In this document: positions 1 through 9,212 of the stretch, in pieces
Position numbering within the stretch: the stretch's first letter is position 1
How the letters are laid out: each line of letters opens with the position of its first letter
NCBI GenBank assembly: GCA_958430865.1
Contig: CAUDNR010003347.1
Coordinates: 48,627-61,108, forward strand
Direction: 5' to 3'
DNA from: Entrophospora sp. SA101
Taxonomy: Eukaryota; Glomeromycota; Glomeromycetes; Entrophosporales; Entrophosporaceae
DNA length: 12,482 nt
Notes under the pieces: model-generated
Told to the model about the DNA's origin: nothing
The model's database searches: none
The model's input: the letters and a program-made list of their open reading frames with translations, nothing else
Position numbers and translations under genes: made by a program

Positions 1-385
1 TTATAATCCAAGATCCTCCGATTCTCTGGTATAATTTTCATTAAAAACAATATTTTACAACCCGCCTTTCTTTCTTACTAATACGTTCAAAAAAAATCGA
101 TACTTTATATATAGTAATAGTAAATCTTCTATGTTAAATATTATAAATTATAAAAATCAGTGAATTATTATAATCAGTTGATAAGTTAAATAATTGATTG
201 GTAAAATTTAATTTCGTTACAGTAGACAGTTTCAAAATTTTTAATGTTATATATATTATGGTCAAATTATGTTCTTTTTTCTAATGTTATTGCAAACCTT
301 AATTAATTAATTTTGGTCTGGATCAAATTTATATAACAAGCAGGAATTTTTATTACTGATCTATCTATGAAGTTTTCTGGGTCCT
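1..385. other. AT-rich stretch, no gene seen
   Basis: I find no open frame with recognisable protein content, no tRNA-like fold and no clear repeat here. It lies upstream of the decayed hAT transposase and may hold that element's lost 5' end, but I could not identify a terminal inverted repeat. Confidence 0.4.
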
Positions 386-1120
386 GATAGAATTGTAGTT
401 ACTGCATTAGAACGTCTCAAGAAAAAAAGCCATTATTATACCAATCACTTTTACGTTGAATCAGGTAAATTAATGTTTTTGTAGATCACGAAAAGAAATC
501 TGCTGTTGATAATCACGTAGAGGTAGCAAAATATAAAGATGTTGAACGAAAATATAAAAATACTCTACAACTTTTACAGAGATATTTGATTTCTTTGTTA
601 CTAATGATTGTGAAAAATAACATTGCATTTACAAAGGTTGACACCCCTCTAGAGAAAATTGATAAATTAAAGCCTTTTTTGTAAAAATTCCAAGTGATTA
701 AAGTGTTCAATATAAATTCTTATTTATTTTTATTATATCTTGGGAGGTTCCATTGTAAGTTCAAATAAACTAAGGGAAAATATTTATCAATGAGTTATGA
801 ATTTGAAGTAGGAAAATTAAAAAATTTGATAAAGGATAAAACAATTAGCCTAACTGTTGACGAAATTACTAATAGAAAAAGTTGAAAAATGGTTAACATA
901 CCATTTTAGCTATGATATATATACTAGCTTTAACTGAATATTTAGAAAAAGTTGATATTTCAAATAGTTGAGAGTGTTTTGAATTTCTATATATCATATA
1001 ACGATATAATTTTTTCATTCCAACAATGCAAGCGATATGAAATTAGCATATTAATGTTCTTTTTTATCGCCATCATTTCTACCAAATATGATTCAAACAA
1101 ATTGTATAATTTTGTATTTT
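386..1120 (+). pseudogene. Decayed hAT transposase with CGGBP1-like N-terminus
   Basis: Pieces of one protein can be read in order on the plus strand, interrupted by stops and frame changes. 386-484 contains TALERLKKK and NHFYVESGKL, the style of a CGGBP1/BED-type DNA-binding start. 481-684 (67 codons) contains VDHEKKSAVDNH followed by TPLEKIDKLKPF. 740-793 contains LGGSIVSSNKLRENIY. 790-885 ends in SLTVDEITNRKS, matching the first catalytic-Asp region of hAT enzymes. 903-971 contains LALTEYLEKVD. 1022-1054 reads NNASDMKLAY, like the hAT second-Asp motif. 1079-1120 contains LPNMIQTNCI, like the segment leading to the hAT C/H motif. The Cys pair expected between VESGKL and VDHEKK is deleted. 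At least five breaks make it a dead copy. No C-terminal dimerisation domain is visible. Family assignment is from motif order seen by eye. Confidence 0.72.
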
Positions 1121-1230
1121 TCTTTTGGTTAAAAAAAAAGCAGAATTTGCAAAAACAAAAAACATAATCCTGGCCGGAAACTTCATTTATAGCTATCCGT
1201 AACAAACTCAATATATAGAGAGAACGGCTG

Positions 1231-1252
1231 AATAATAATAATAATAATAATT
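1231..1252. repeat. (AAT)n microsatellite
   Basis: About seven uninterrupted AAT units, just downstream of the hAT remnant. No function is inferred. Confidence 0.85.
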
Positions 1253-1333
1253 GGGGAGAATTGTTGTTGATCTAATATTACTGCGTGTATCAGGAGGGAA
1301 AAACGAGCGTTACATACAACCGCGATTCTTTAA

Positions 1334-1465
1334 ATATGTTGTGCGTGAAATTTACCAATTAAATTTTGGGGTGAGTGTTTGAATACAAAATTCTGATTGG
1401 CTAATTTGAATTTCACGCGCGTGAATTTCAAATTGACACAGATTCCAAATTCACGCACAACATAT
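1334..1465. mobile_element. Small palindromic MITE-like element, 132 bp
   Basis: The ends are perfect 16-bp inverted repeats: ATATGTTGTGCGTGAA at 1334-1349 and its reverse complement at 1450-1465. Between them, 1403-1434 is a near-perfect 32-bp palindrome whose core 1412-1425 (TTCACGCGCGTGAA) is perfect. The heptamer GCGTGAA therefore appears four times in alternating orientation: once in each end and twice in the centre. A TA flanks both sides (1331-1332 and 1467-1468), compatible with a TA target duplication, though that would put one unpaired base at each end. The element sits in the region matching intron 4 of the downstream paralogue, at the point where similarity between the two kelch genes stops. 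No coding capacity. Could also be a fold-back relic of a larger transposon. Confidence 0.65.
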
Positions 1466-1513
1466 GTATACACATACATATATTTTCATTGTTATATTTA
1501 TCAATTAATTTAT

Positions 1514-2755
1514 TTATTTACCAAATGTTAGCACCATATAATCTCCAATTAAGTTTGCTTGATGGTATGCGAGTGAGTTGACAGAAACTTCTGGTGCTGT
1601 TACTGGAGGTGTGATCCATTTAAAAGGTTTTGTAGTTGTGTCTAATACAGCTAATTCAGGAGTAGGTGTTAGTTCCGATTTAGGTGTAGTTCCACCATAG
1701 ACTATTATTTGACCATTAGCAGCTAAGAAATAATATATAAAATGAAAGATTTTTTTTAAATGATGATAAGAAACAAACAAATAATAAATATTATTATTTA
1801 CCATATACAGCTGTATGTCCAACACGGGCATCAACAGTTGGACCACCAACTATAGTCTAATCAATACAAAAATAAATGATTAATATATTTTCCAATTAAA
1901 ATAAATTTTTCATATAAATTAATAATTACCATTAAATCCCAAGTATCAGCTTTAGTATCATATAATGTAAGCTTTTTTAAATAAATAATAAATTAATATT
2001 AAATTATTAACTACACATTTTTATTAATCATTATAGTTATTATTTATTACCTTATTCATGGGAACTGCAGTTAGAGGAGCATCAGGAGTAATAGTTTCTC
2101 TTCCACCAATAAAAACAATTACTCCATTAGCAATCAATACAGCAGCATGGTCAATTCTAATAGGTGGCATATTTGGACCAGTTTTCCCAATTTGACTCCA
2201 GGATAAATTATTTCCATCCAGAATAAAAAAATCATTAAAATAAACACCTTTAGGAACTTTTACATTATTTCCTCCACCATGAATATATAATTTTCCAGAC
2301 AATGGATCACTAACACTTGCAAATTCTCTACGTGTTTCAGGTGCTATTCCTTGAAAAGCAGGTGGGTTTACTAACCATTGATTGCTTTTAAAATCATGGG
2401 TGTAAACCACACTTTTCAAATTATAATCACCAGTTACATTATCACGCATGATACCACCAAATAAAAATATTGTATCATTATTAGTGTTGGAACTAGCTTT
2501 AGCCCATGTTATTAATACTGGCAATGGTGAGGTTTCAGTTAAATCCTTCCATGGAGGAGTTATTGTATCAAATGTTTGTAACAAATCAAGTGAAAAAAAT
2601 TCTCTTGATGGTAGACCATTAGAGGAACCACCCATAACATATAAAATATTATTGACAATAACAGTGGTATGTGTAAATCTTGGGTCAGTTGGTGCTGAAT
2701 TCACCACTAAAAATAAGCATTTGAGCAATATTAAAAATATTAAAAAGCTGATCAT
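1514..2755 (-). CDS. Kelch-repeat paralogue A, secreted and truncated
   Basis: Spliced gene: exon 1 2755-2051, exon 2 1971-1930 (42 nt), exon 3 1856-1802, exon 4 1722-1514. Introns are 79, 73 and 79 nt, all GT..AG. The sum is 1011 nt, 336 residues. Residues 1-20 form a signal peptide (hydrophobic run, VVNS before APTD). Blades follow with their Gly-Gly motifs: YVMGG, FLFGG, YIHGG, VFIGG, and IVYGG after exon 3. Exon 2 encodes the classic strand LTLYDTKADTWDLM. A sixth blade starts but the frame ends at TFGK and a stop. In paralogue B the same GGTAAA is the intron-4 donor and a fifth exon adds the last strand, stalk, membrane helix and tail. Here no such exon follows. The product would be a soluble, unclosed propeller, or the gene is a recent pseudogene. 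Kelch propellers bind proteins or sugars; the ligand is unknown. Confidence 0.8.
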
Positions 2756-3500
2756 TATGTTTAAATAGATTGATTCAACTATAAAAAGTTAGAAAAAAAA
2801 GAAGTCCTCATTTTTTATTGACTTTTATGTATATTCAAAATAAAATTTTTAATTTGTAACAAACGAAATCGTTAATTGACACAAATTATAGGACTGCATA
2901 TTTATGATGAAAATCCAACAAATTCAGCCACCAAAATAAATTGAATAAAAAAAATATCAAATCATATTTAAAATTTATAAGTTTGTAGTAGGAAAACATA
3001 ACATTGTTCAAATGTAGCTGAGGAAAAAGGTAATTCCGGTTCTACATTCTCAAAAAAGTATTATTATAATGAATTTATTTATATATATATTTTTATTAAT
3101 AATTTTTTACCATAGTAAATTATAAAATGATGTTGGACAGATGCTATTGGAATTCCATCGAAAATTTTAACAGCAATTATAATGAATATTCAATATCAGT
3201 TCAGTAATGACGACGAAGGGGATTTTATTATACCGAATTCTAACTAACATGCCATATGTTATGGTTGAAAGTTCAATAGGAAAGATTCCTCAATGCCTTT
3301 CGACACAAAACTTGATACAGCTCTTGGAACATTGGAAATATATTTAATTGTTGGAGACAAAATTATATGAATATGACATTTGTATCTGTAATAAAAATTG
3401 ATTTTCATAATAAAATAGAAGGCGCTCAAAATAAATAAATATAATAATAAAATGACCTTTTTCAGTTTCACATATGACTTTTGAAAAAATCTTTTCATGA
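2756..3500 (-). promoter_or_regulatory. 5' flank of paralogue A, shared with paralogue B
   Basis: The 120 bases next to the start codon are almost identical to those before paralogue B, including an ACTATAAAAAG stretch (reads CTTTTTATAG on the gene strand) about 25 bases upstream of ATG. Similarity continues with gaps to about 3470 (B counterpart 8311-9480). Two short segments are inverted between the copies (see separate entry and findings). A 330-base stretch present in B (about 8716-9050) is missing here. Promoter function is inferred from position and conservation only. Scattered short frames in 3250-3560 have no recognisable protein and are not called. Confidence 0.5.
3013..3046. repeat. 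Inverted segment bounded by TGTAG/CTACA (copy A)
   Basis: TGTAG (3013-3017) and CTACA (3042-3046) bound 24 bases starting CTGAGGAAAAAGG. In the flank of paralogue B the same TGTAG and CTACA bound the reverse complement of this segment (8486-8521), while the sequence to the right (ATTCTCAAAAA) keeps its orientation in both copies. Confidence 0.75.
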
Positions 3501-3507
3501 ATAATAG

Positions 3508-3685
3508 AAAAGGACAGTGAACGGATTTCTACGACTTTACCACGCCACACCTGTTCCATGTCCTTTTTTACATTATTTTGCAGAATACCTGTACCATCAC
3601 CCGTCCTTTTCTAATATTAATGAGCCAAACTTGAAAAGGACGGGGGACGGGCAGGCGTTGCTTGAACCCGTTCCCCGTCCTTTTC
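3508..3685. mobile_element. GGACGGG fold-back element
   Basis: The GC-rich motif GAAAAGGACGGGGGACGGG at 3633-3651 pairs with its inverted copy at 3667-3685 (18 of 19 positions) across a 15-base loop. Diverged copies lie at 3508-3525 (GAAAAGGACAGTGAACGG) and, inverted, at 3594-3611 and around 3556-3566. The outer pair, 3508-3529 with 3664-3685, also reads as an imperfect inverted repeat, so the whole may be a small non-autonomous element with nested arms. G-runs stand out sharply from the AT-rich surroundings. An 82-codon open frame crosses it but looks like a by-product of the repeat. Confidence 0.55.
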
Positions 3686-3689
3686 CAGC

Positions 3690-4590
3690 ATCCCATTTAA
3701 GGATCACGAACGTTGCACGAAAAGAAAATCAAAAACGGAAATACATTTCAAGGATTTCAAATTAGTCCAATTTGATAAAGTGCAATAAACCAATAAAACA
3801 ATTAACTCGCAGGAATTATCAAGAAAGTAACGTTTCTTTAATTATTCCCAAAAGAAAGGTTTGTTTATTTTTAAGGAACACTTTAAATTAATAGTTTTAG
3901 AAATTGGGGAACTAAATGTTTGAACCTTTAACATGTATAAATAACATTGTAATTTTCTTAGCTAAAAATAGAAAATCAATAGTTTATGAATGGTTAATTC
4001 ATAATAAATAACCAACTGTCCTTAAGCTTAATCTTGTCCTGTTCTTGTCCTGGTCTTCGATTTATATTTTCGTACTAACTCCCGTGCATAATTAATTTTC
4101 TCTTATTTTATAATTGTCTCCATTTTTATTATTATTTTTTATTACTTTCTTTTTCTTTAGTAGGTAAATTTTATTTAGTGAAGTTTGGAAATGTATTTGT
4201 CTTGGGTAGGGAGTAACAATGTGAGAGGGCATCCACCAAGAAACGTGATCAGGGCATAATGTGGTATTGTTCAGTATTGCTTAACAAGGAATCGTTTAAT
4301 GATGGTAAAAGATAGTTTGAGGGTAAAGCATAAATATATATTCGCGGAAATTGTTATTACAATTTAGTATAAATTGGAAGAAATTGTATTATTGTATTAG
4401 CATAAAACATCAAATAAATAAATAACCATCATTGAAGCTTGGACACGTTCTCACAATATATATACATTAATAATATATATAATTCAAAAAATATGCATCA
4501 TATATACATTTTAGTATTTATTTTTTTTTTTGTTTGAAAATGGTGACAGAGAATTTGATAAATGATTTAGCACAGTGATTGTATACATAA
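3690..4590. other. Intergenic stretch, nothing recognised
   Basis: I see no coding frame with family motifs and no RNA gene. The only local features are a short direct repeat of TCTTGTCCTG-like words at about 4031-4056 and several A/T runs. It is not shared with the other array units as far as I can see. Confidence 0.4.
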
Positions 4591-4594
4591 TAAT

Positions 4595-4665
4595 AAAACC
4601 GGTTGCCCGAAATAAACCGTTTTATTCTATCCGGTTTTAAATCGAATGCACCCAAACCGGTTCCA
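4595..4665. repeat. CCGGTT-motif cluster, possible transposon end
   Basis: AAAACCGG (4595-4602) is inverted as CCGGTTTT (4631-4638). Further related words are AAACCGTTTT (4614-4623) and CAAACCGGTTCC (4653-4664). On the minus strand the right edge reads TAGAGATTGGAACCGG, resembling hAT termini that start CAGAG. It abuts the left edge of the repeated 3' block. Only one end is visible, so this stays a suggestion. Confidence 0.35.
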
Positions 4666-4675
4666 ATCTCTAATC

Positions 4676-5884
4676 AAAAACATATTTTCAGCTAAAAATA
4701 AAAGAATGTGAGGAAGAAGACGGTGTAATATTAATTTTTTTTTAAATTCCCAAATGTATCCTCACATTTTCAATCCATATTAATAATTATTAGGAAAATA
4801 TATCTGTTTATTTATTTATTACCATACTTTGTTAATTCAACGATAGTAATATATTTCCATTCAACTTTTCTGTTCAATTTCTTTTTTCAATAAAATTCAG
4901 TATCTTGTAATGATATTATTAAAACAAACGATGAATATTGATATGTTTTTGATGGTTTAACCAATAGCTAGTTTTGGGTTTTAGGCGGTGATTTCTCCAA
5001 TTACTGTCAGAGATTTAGGCTAAAACTATTTGGCAGTTCCTGGTATTCCAATTTTTGCATTCTGCTTATTAGAATTAAAATTATAATTTCAAACTTATTA
5101 TAGCAACCAGTGTCCCTGTCGAACGAATTTTTCTGGAGGCACGGACTTAATTACTCAAAGACGTTGGATTTTAGAACCTGAAACAATAAGAGTTTAATTT
5201 TATATATGAGTTGAAAAAAAATAAAACGTCCTTAGGGTTTCTATTCGAATTATTTTGTTTCATTCATTTTGAATTTGAGTCTTCGAATTACATCGAAAGT
5301 TTAGTCAAATAAAACAAGTAACTCGAATGGAACGAATGGAACGAATAAAAAAATAATTCAAACAAAACGAACAAAACGAATAATTTGAATAATTCGAATA
5401 AGAATTTGTATTACTATTACGAATATATAACGACCAGACCTATAACTGACCAGCTGTATCTAAACATGGCATTATTATTACATATGAAATGGATAAAATT
5501 CCCCGTTCTAATTTTGGACCATCGATACCATGATATAAAAATTATAGACTACGTATGTATTTAGAAACAGGATCCTTCCAGCACAACACATTCGCTAAAA
5601 CAAGCTACAAGTTATTATTATAATTTTTTTGCGAAGTTTAGTGTAAACCGAACTGTCCGGAGCTTTAATCGTGATACATACAATCTAACTTAAAGTTTTT
5701 ATTTTATAATGAATTAATAAAATAAAAATTCGAGATATTTTGATTTTCTCTATATCTCCTCTTCATCAGCAATTCAACCTTTATGTTTATATATTTCATA
5801 TATATAATTCAATTAATTGATAAATTAATATAGGATAATTCTCTAAAAAAAAAAAGAATTTAACTAAAATTATTATTGTTATTA
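4676..5884. repeat. 3' block of unit B (repeated at 11095-12430)
   Basis: Roughly 1.2 kb matches 11095-12430 in the same orientation and order, clearly similar throughout with small gaps. It ends just after the stop codon of paralogue B, so it is that gene's 3' flank. Inside are a decayed hAT transposase tail (5020-5197), a stretch rich in CGAAT/AACGA words (5244-5427), and, about 180 bases past the stop on the gene strand, AATAAA (5698-5703), also present in the other copy. The AATAAA could serve polyadenylation; that is inference. Confidence 0.75.
5020..5197 (+). pseudogene. hAT transposase C-terminal (dimerisation) remnant with intron
   Basis: NYLAVP (5024-5041) is followed by G and a GT donor at 5043. 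After 61 bases TTATTATAG ends the intron at 5103. Joined, the frame continues ATSVPVERIF, then after a one-base deletion GGTDLITQRRWILEPETI, stopping at 5195-5197. This is the hallmark of the hAT C-terminal dimerisation domain (A-T-S-x-P-x-E-R-x-F-S, then a G-rich turn and RR). Only this domain is recognisable; upstream coding is lost. The other copy of the block has the same domain in worse condition. Confidence 0.8.
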
Positions 5885-5970
5885 TTAATCATATTGCATG
5901 GATTGTTGTATGGATAAATTTGTTACTAATGGGTATTTTATTACTGAGCCTTGTGGTTTTGTATTATTAC

Positions 5971-6012
<42 letters not shown>

Positions 6013-8310
6013 AATCATCATCATCATCATCATCTTGTAAATTTGGATCTATAGTATTAGAAAGTTGCTGTAAATCTGAGGTTGGAGAAAGTGATTGTTT
6101 AGCCAGCATTAATTTTTGTTGTAATGCTTGAATTTTTTGTGGCTGCTGTTGTTGCAACAATTGTAATTGTGGTTGTTGTTGAATCGAATTAGGTGGATTG
6201 TGTATTTGTGGTGTGATACCAAAATTACCAAAATTATTATTATTATTGATGATATCATTACCATATATTGAATTTGGAGTTGTTGTAAGTGGTGTAGTGA
6301 TAATTGGTAAGGTTGATGATGAAGGGTTTGTAGGATCAATACATAGCATTGAAGGTGGACTAATATTGTTTCTGTTGTTTCTGTTGTCATTGCTATTAAG
6401 CAAACTATAAACAGAATTATGATTTGAAGGATTTTGACTATTAGATGATGATATTAATGATGGTGTTGTTGTGGAAATACTTCTCATAAAATTATCATTA
6501 TTATTAATTTGCCCTTGAGAAGAAGAAGGGGGAGGAGGAGACACCATTTGTGTGCTATGAGCTGATGATGAAGCATCATTAAAAGATGATGGTAATTCTT
6601 GTGCATTCTTTTTTTGTCTATTTCTACAATATAAAAGGAAACCACCAATAAATGCAGCAATAATCAAAGCAAAACCAACTGAAACCACAATTGCTAGAAT
6701 TGTAGGACTAAGCACTGAGTCTGATGCTGATGCTGATGCTGATGATGGTGTTGTTGGTGGTGTTGCTGGTGTTTCTGGTGGTGTTGCTGGTGGAGTTGCT
6801 GGTGGAGTTGCTGGTGGAGTTTCTGGTGGAGTTGCTGGTGGAGTTTCTGGTGGAGCATTTGGTGAAGTTGTTGGTGATGCTTTACTGCTAGGAGACAGAC
6901 CAGGAAACGATTTTACCCATTTGTAATCAACTATATTAAGTATTTGAATTGAATTACTTGCTTTAAGAGGTGGCCCAGCTTTATTTGTTATATTACCTAG
7001 GATACATAAATGATTTAATATATACACATACATATATTATCATCATTATTTTTTATTAATTAATTTATTTATTTACCAAATGTTACCACCATATAATCTC
7101 CAATTAAGTCTGCTTGATGGCGTGTAACTGAGTTGATAGGGATTTCTGGTGTTGTTACTGGAGGTATGATCCATTTAAAAGGTTTTGTAGTTGTGTCTAA
7201 TACAACTAATTCAGGAGTAGGTGTTGTTTTTATTCCAGGGGTAATTCCTCCATAGACTATTATTTGACCATTAGCAGCTAAGAAATAAATATATAAAATG
7301 AAAAATATATTTTTTTAAATAATGATAAGAAACAAACAAATAATAATAATTATTATTTACCATATACTGCTGTATGTCCAATGCGGGGTTCAATAACTGG
7401 ACCACCAACTATAGTCTAATCAATACAAAAATAAATGATTAATATGTTTTCCAATTAAAATAAATTTCTTATATTAAATTAATAATTACCATTAAATCCC
7501 AAGTATCAGTTTTAGTATCATATAATGTAAGCTTTTTATAAATAATAAATTAATATTTAATTAATAACTACACATTTTTTATTAATTATTATAGTTATTA
7601 ATTATTACCATATTCATGGGAACTGCAGTTAGAGGAGCATCAGGAGTAATAATTTCTCTTCCACCAATAAAAACAATTACCCCATTAGCAATTAATACAG
7701 CAGCATGGTCAACTCTAGGAAGTGGCATATTTAGACCAGTTTTTCCAATTTGACTCCAGGATAAATTATTTCCATCCAGAATAAAAGAGTCATTAAAAAA
7801 AATACCAGTGGTAATACCTATATCATGTACTCCACCATGAATATATAATTTGCCAGACAATTGATCACTAACACTTGCAAATTCTCTACGTGTTTCAGGT
7901 GCCATTCCTTGAAAAGCAGGTGGGTTTACTAACCATTGGTTGCTTTTAAAATCATGGGTATAAACTACATTTTTCAAATTATAATCACCAGTTACAGTAT
8001 CAATCATAATACCACCAAATAAAAATATTGTATCATTATTAGTGTTGGAACTAGCTTTAGCCCATGATGATAATACTGGCAATGGTGAAGTTTCAGTTAA
8101 ATCCTTCCATGGTGGAGTTGTTGCATCAAATGCTTGTGATAAATCAAGAGAGAAAAATTCTCTTGATCGACCATTAGTGTAACCGCCCATAACATATAAA
8201 TTATTGTTAACAATAACAGTGGCATGTACAAATCTTGGGTCGGTTGGAACTGAATTTACCACTAAACATAAGCATTTGAGCAATATTAGGAATATTAAAA
8301 GGATGTTCAT
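5885..8310 (-). CDS. Kelch-repeat paralogue B, single-pass membrane protein
   Basis: Five exons: 8310-7609, 7531-7490, 7415-7361, 7277-7077, 6996-5885; introns 77, 74, 83 and 80 nt, all GT..AG. The sum is 2112 nt, 703 residues, one open frame. Signal peptide 1-20 (VVNS before VPTD). Six kelch blades at about 27-68, 84-126, 141-185, 200-245, 258-310 and 320-360, with GG at 42-43, 99-100, 159-160, 216-217, 276-277 and a Trp closing most blades. The sixth blade is completed by exon 5. A stalk of PPAT/PPET repeats spans 378-418. One membrane helix lies at about 430-456 (AIVVSVGFALIIAAFIGGF) followed by CRNRQKK, the stop-transfer. The cytoplasmic tail is rich in Ser, Asn, Pro and Gln, with an Asp run (DDDDDDDY, then 13 Asp) near the C-terminus. 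Extracellular ligand binding fits the architecture; the partner is unknown and I see no catalytic motif. Galactose-oxidase-like propellers share the fold, but I see no catalytic domain. Confidence 0.9.
5971..6034. repeat. (ATC)n microsatellite coding poly-Asp
   Basis: A nearly pure trinucleotide run, broken once by ATAATC (the Tyr codon), encodes the Asp tract in the tail of paralogue B. Such a run may vary in length between strains. Confidence 0.9.
6752..6857. repeat. 12-bp coding minisatellite in the stalk of paralogue B
   Basis: About eight units of GGTGGAGTTGCT/TTCT-type repeats encode PPAT and PPET on the minus strand, between the propeller and the membrane helix. A neighbouring GCTGAT hexamer run (6720-6744) encodes Ser-Ala repeats. 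Confidence 0.88.
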
Positions 8311-8485
8311 TATGTTTAATTAGATTGATTCAACTATAAAAAGTTAGAAAAAAAAAAGTCCACATTTTTTATTGACTGTTATATATACATATTCAAAATA
8401 AAAATAGTAGTAAACAAACGAATTCGTTAATTTGACTAAATTTGGATTTTCATCAGTGTTTTTGTTTATCAAATCGCATTTCAAG

Positions 8486-8521
8486 TGTAGAACTGGAATT
8501 TTCCTTTCTTCCTCAGCTACA
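8486..8521. repeat. Inverted segment bounded by TGTAG/CTACA (copy B)
   Basis: The inner 26 bases (8491-8516) end in CTTCCTCAG, the reverse complement of the copy-A segment that starts CTGAGGA, with small indels. Both boundary pentamers are present. See the entry at 3013-3046. Confidence 0.75.
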
Positions 8522-9212
8522 TTCTCAAAAAGCATTCTTTTTTTTTTATAACGAGTTTGTTTATTGATGAAAAAAAATTATATATTTTTTTTTTCAATTA
8601 TTAATAATTTTTTACTATAATAAATTATAAAATAACGTTGGACGCCAATGTGAATTGGACATGTTAATATTGGAATTCCATCGAAAATTTTAACAGTAAT
8701 TATAATGAACATTCTGTCTATTATAACCCTCCAAACTTAGCTTTTTTCTTCAAAAAAGATTGCAAGAAATAACAAGTCCAATAATTAATTATTTCGCCAC
8801 TAAACAAAAAGATTAAATGCTTAATTTTTTTAATTTTAATAATGAATATCTTTCAAACAGCAATAGCAAATGTAGTTAACAACTATTACAGAGTTAAACT
8901 GACTTTTAAATTGGTGTTGAAATCATTTTTTTCTGAAGGGACTTAAATAAAATATAGATGAATCAGTTCTAAAGACCGCAAAACTTTCAGAATCTTCAAG
9001 AAATACAAGTCGAAGAAGTGAATAATGAGAGGAAAGTGACGAGAAATCCCATATGTTTAATAGCAGTAATGATGACGAAGGAGATTTTATTATACTGAAC
9101 TCTAACCAACACGCCATGTGTTCAATAGGAAATATTTCTCAATGCCTTTCGTGATACAGCTCTTGAAACATTGGAAGTAGATTTATTTGTTGGAGATAAA
9201 ATTATATGAATA

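Noticed and set aside
1197..1286. Alternative last exon for paralogue A after CACGCAG (minus strand), about 30 codons open
   Set aside because: Encodes no stalk or membrane helix, contains the AAT repeat as poly-Ile, and has no real similarity to exon 5 of paralogue B.
1723..1849. ATG and N-terminal part of the frame 1514-1849 as a separate small protein
   Set aside because: Exon 3 in another frame followed by intron 3 explains it; the real coding part starts at 1722.
2448..2768. 106-codon frame on the plus strand
   Set aside because: Antisense shadow of exon 1 of paralogue A.
3259..3765. Several 70-80 codon frames on both strands
   Set aside because: No family motifs. They overlap each other and the fold-back element, and the matching region of unit B does not conserve the frames.
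7001..7033. ATG and first 12 residues of the long frame 5885-7033 as the start of a separate gene
   Set aside because: They lie in intron 4. The acceptor CCTAG at 7001-6997 joins the frame to exon 4 and restores blade 6.
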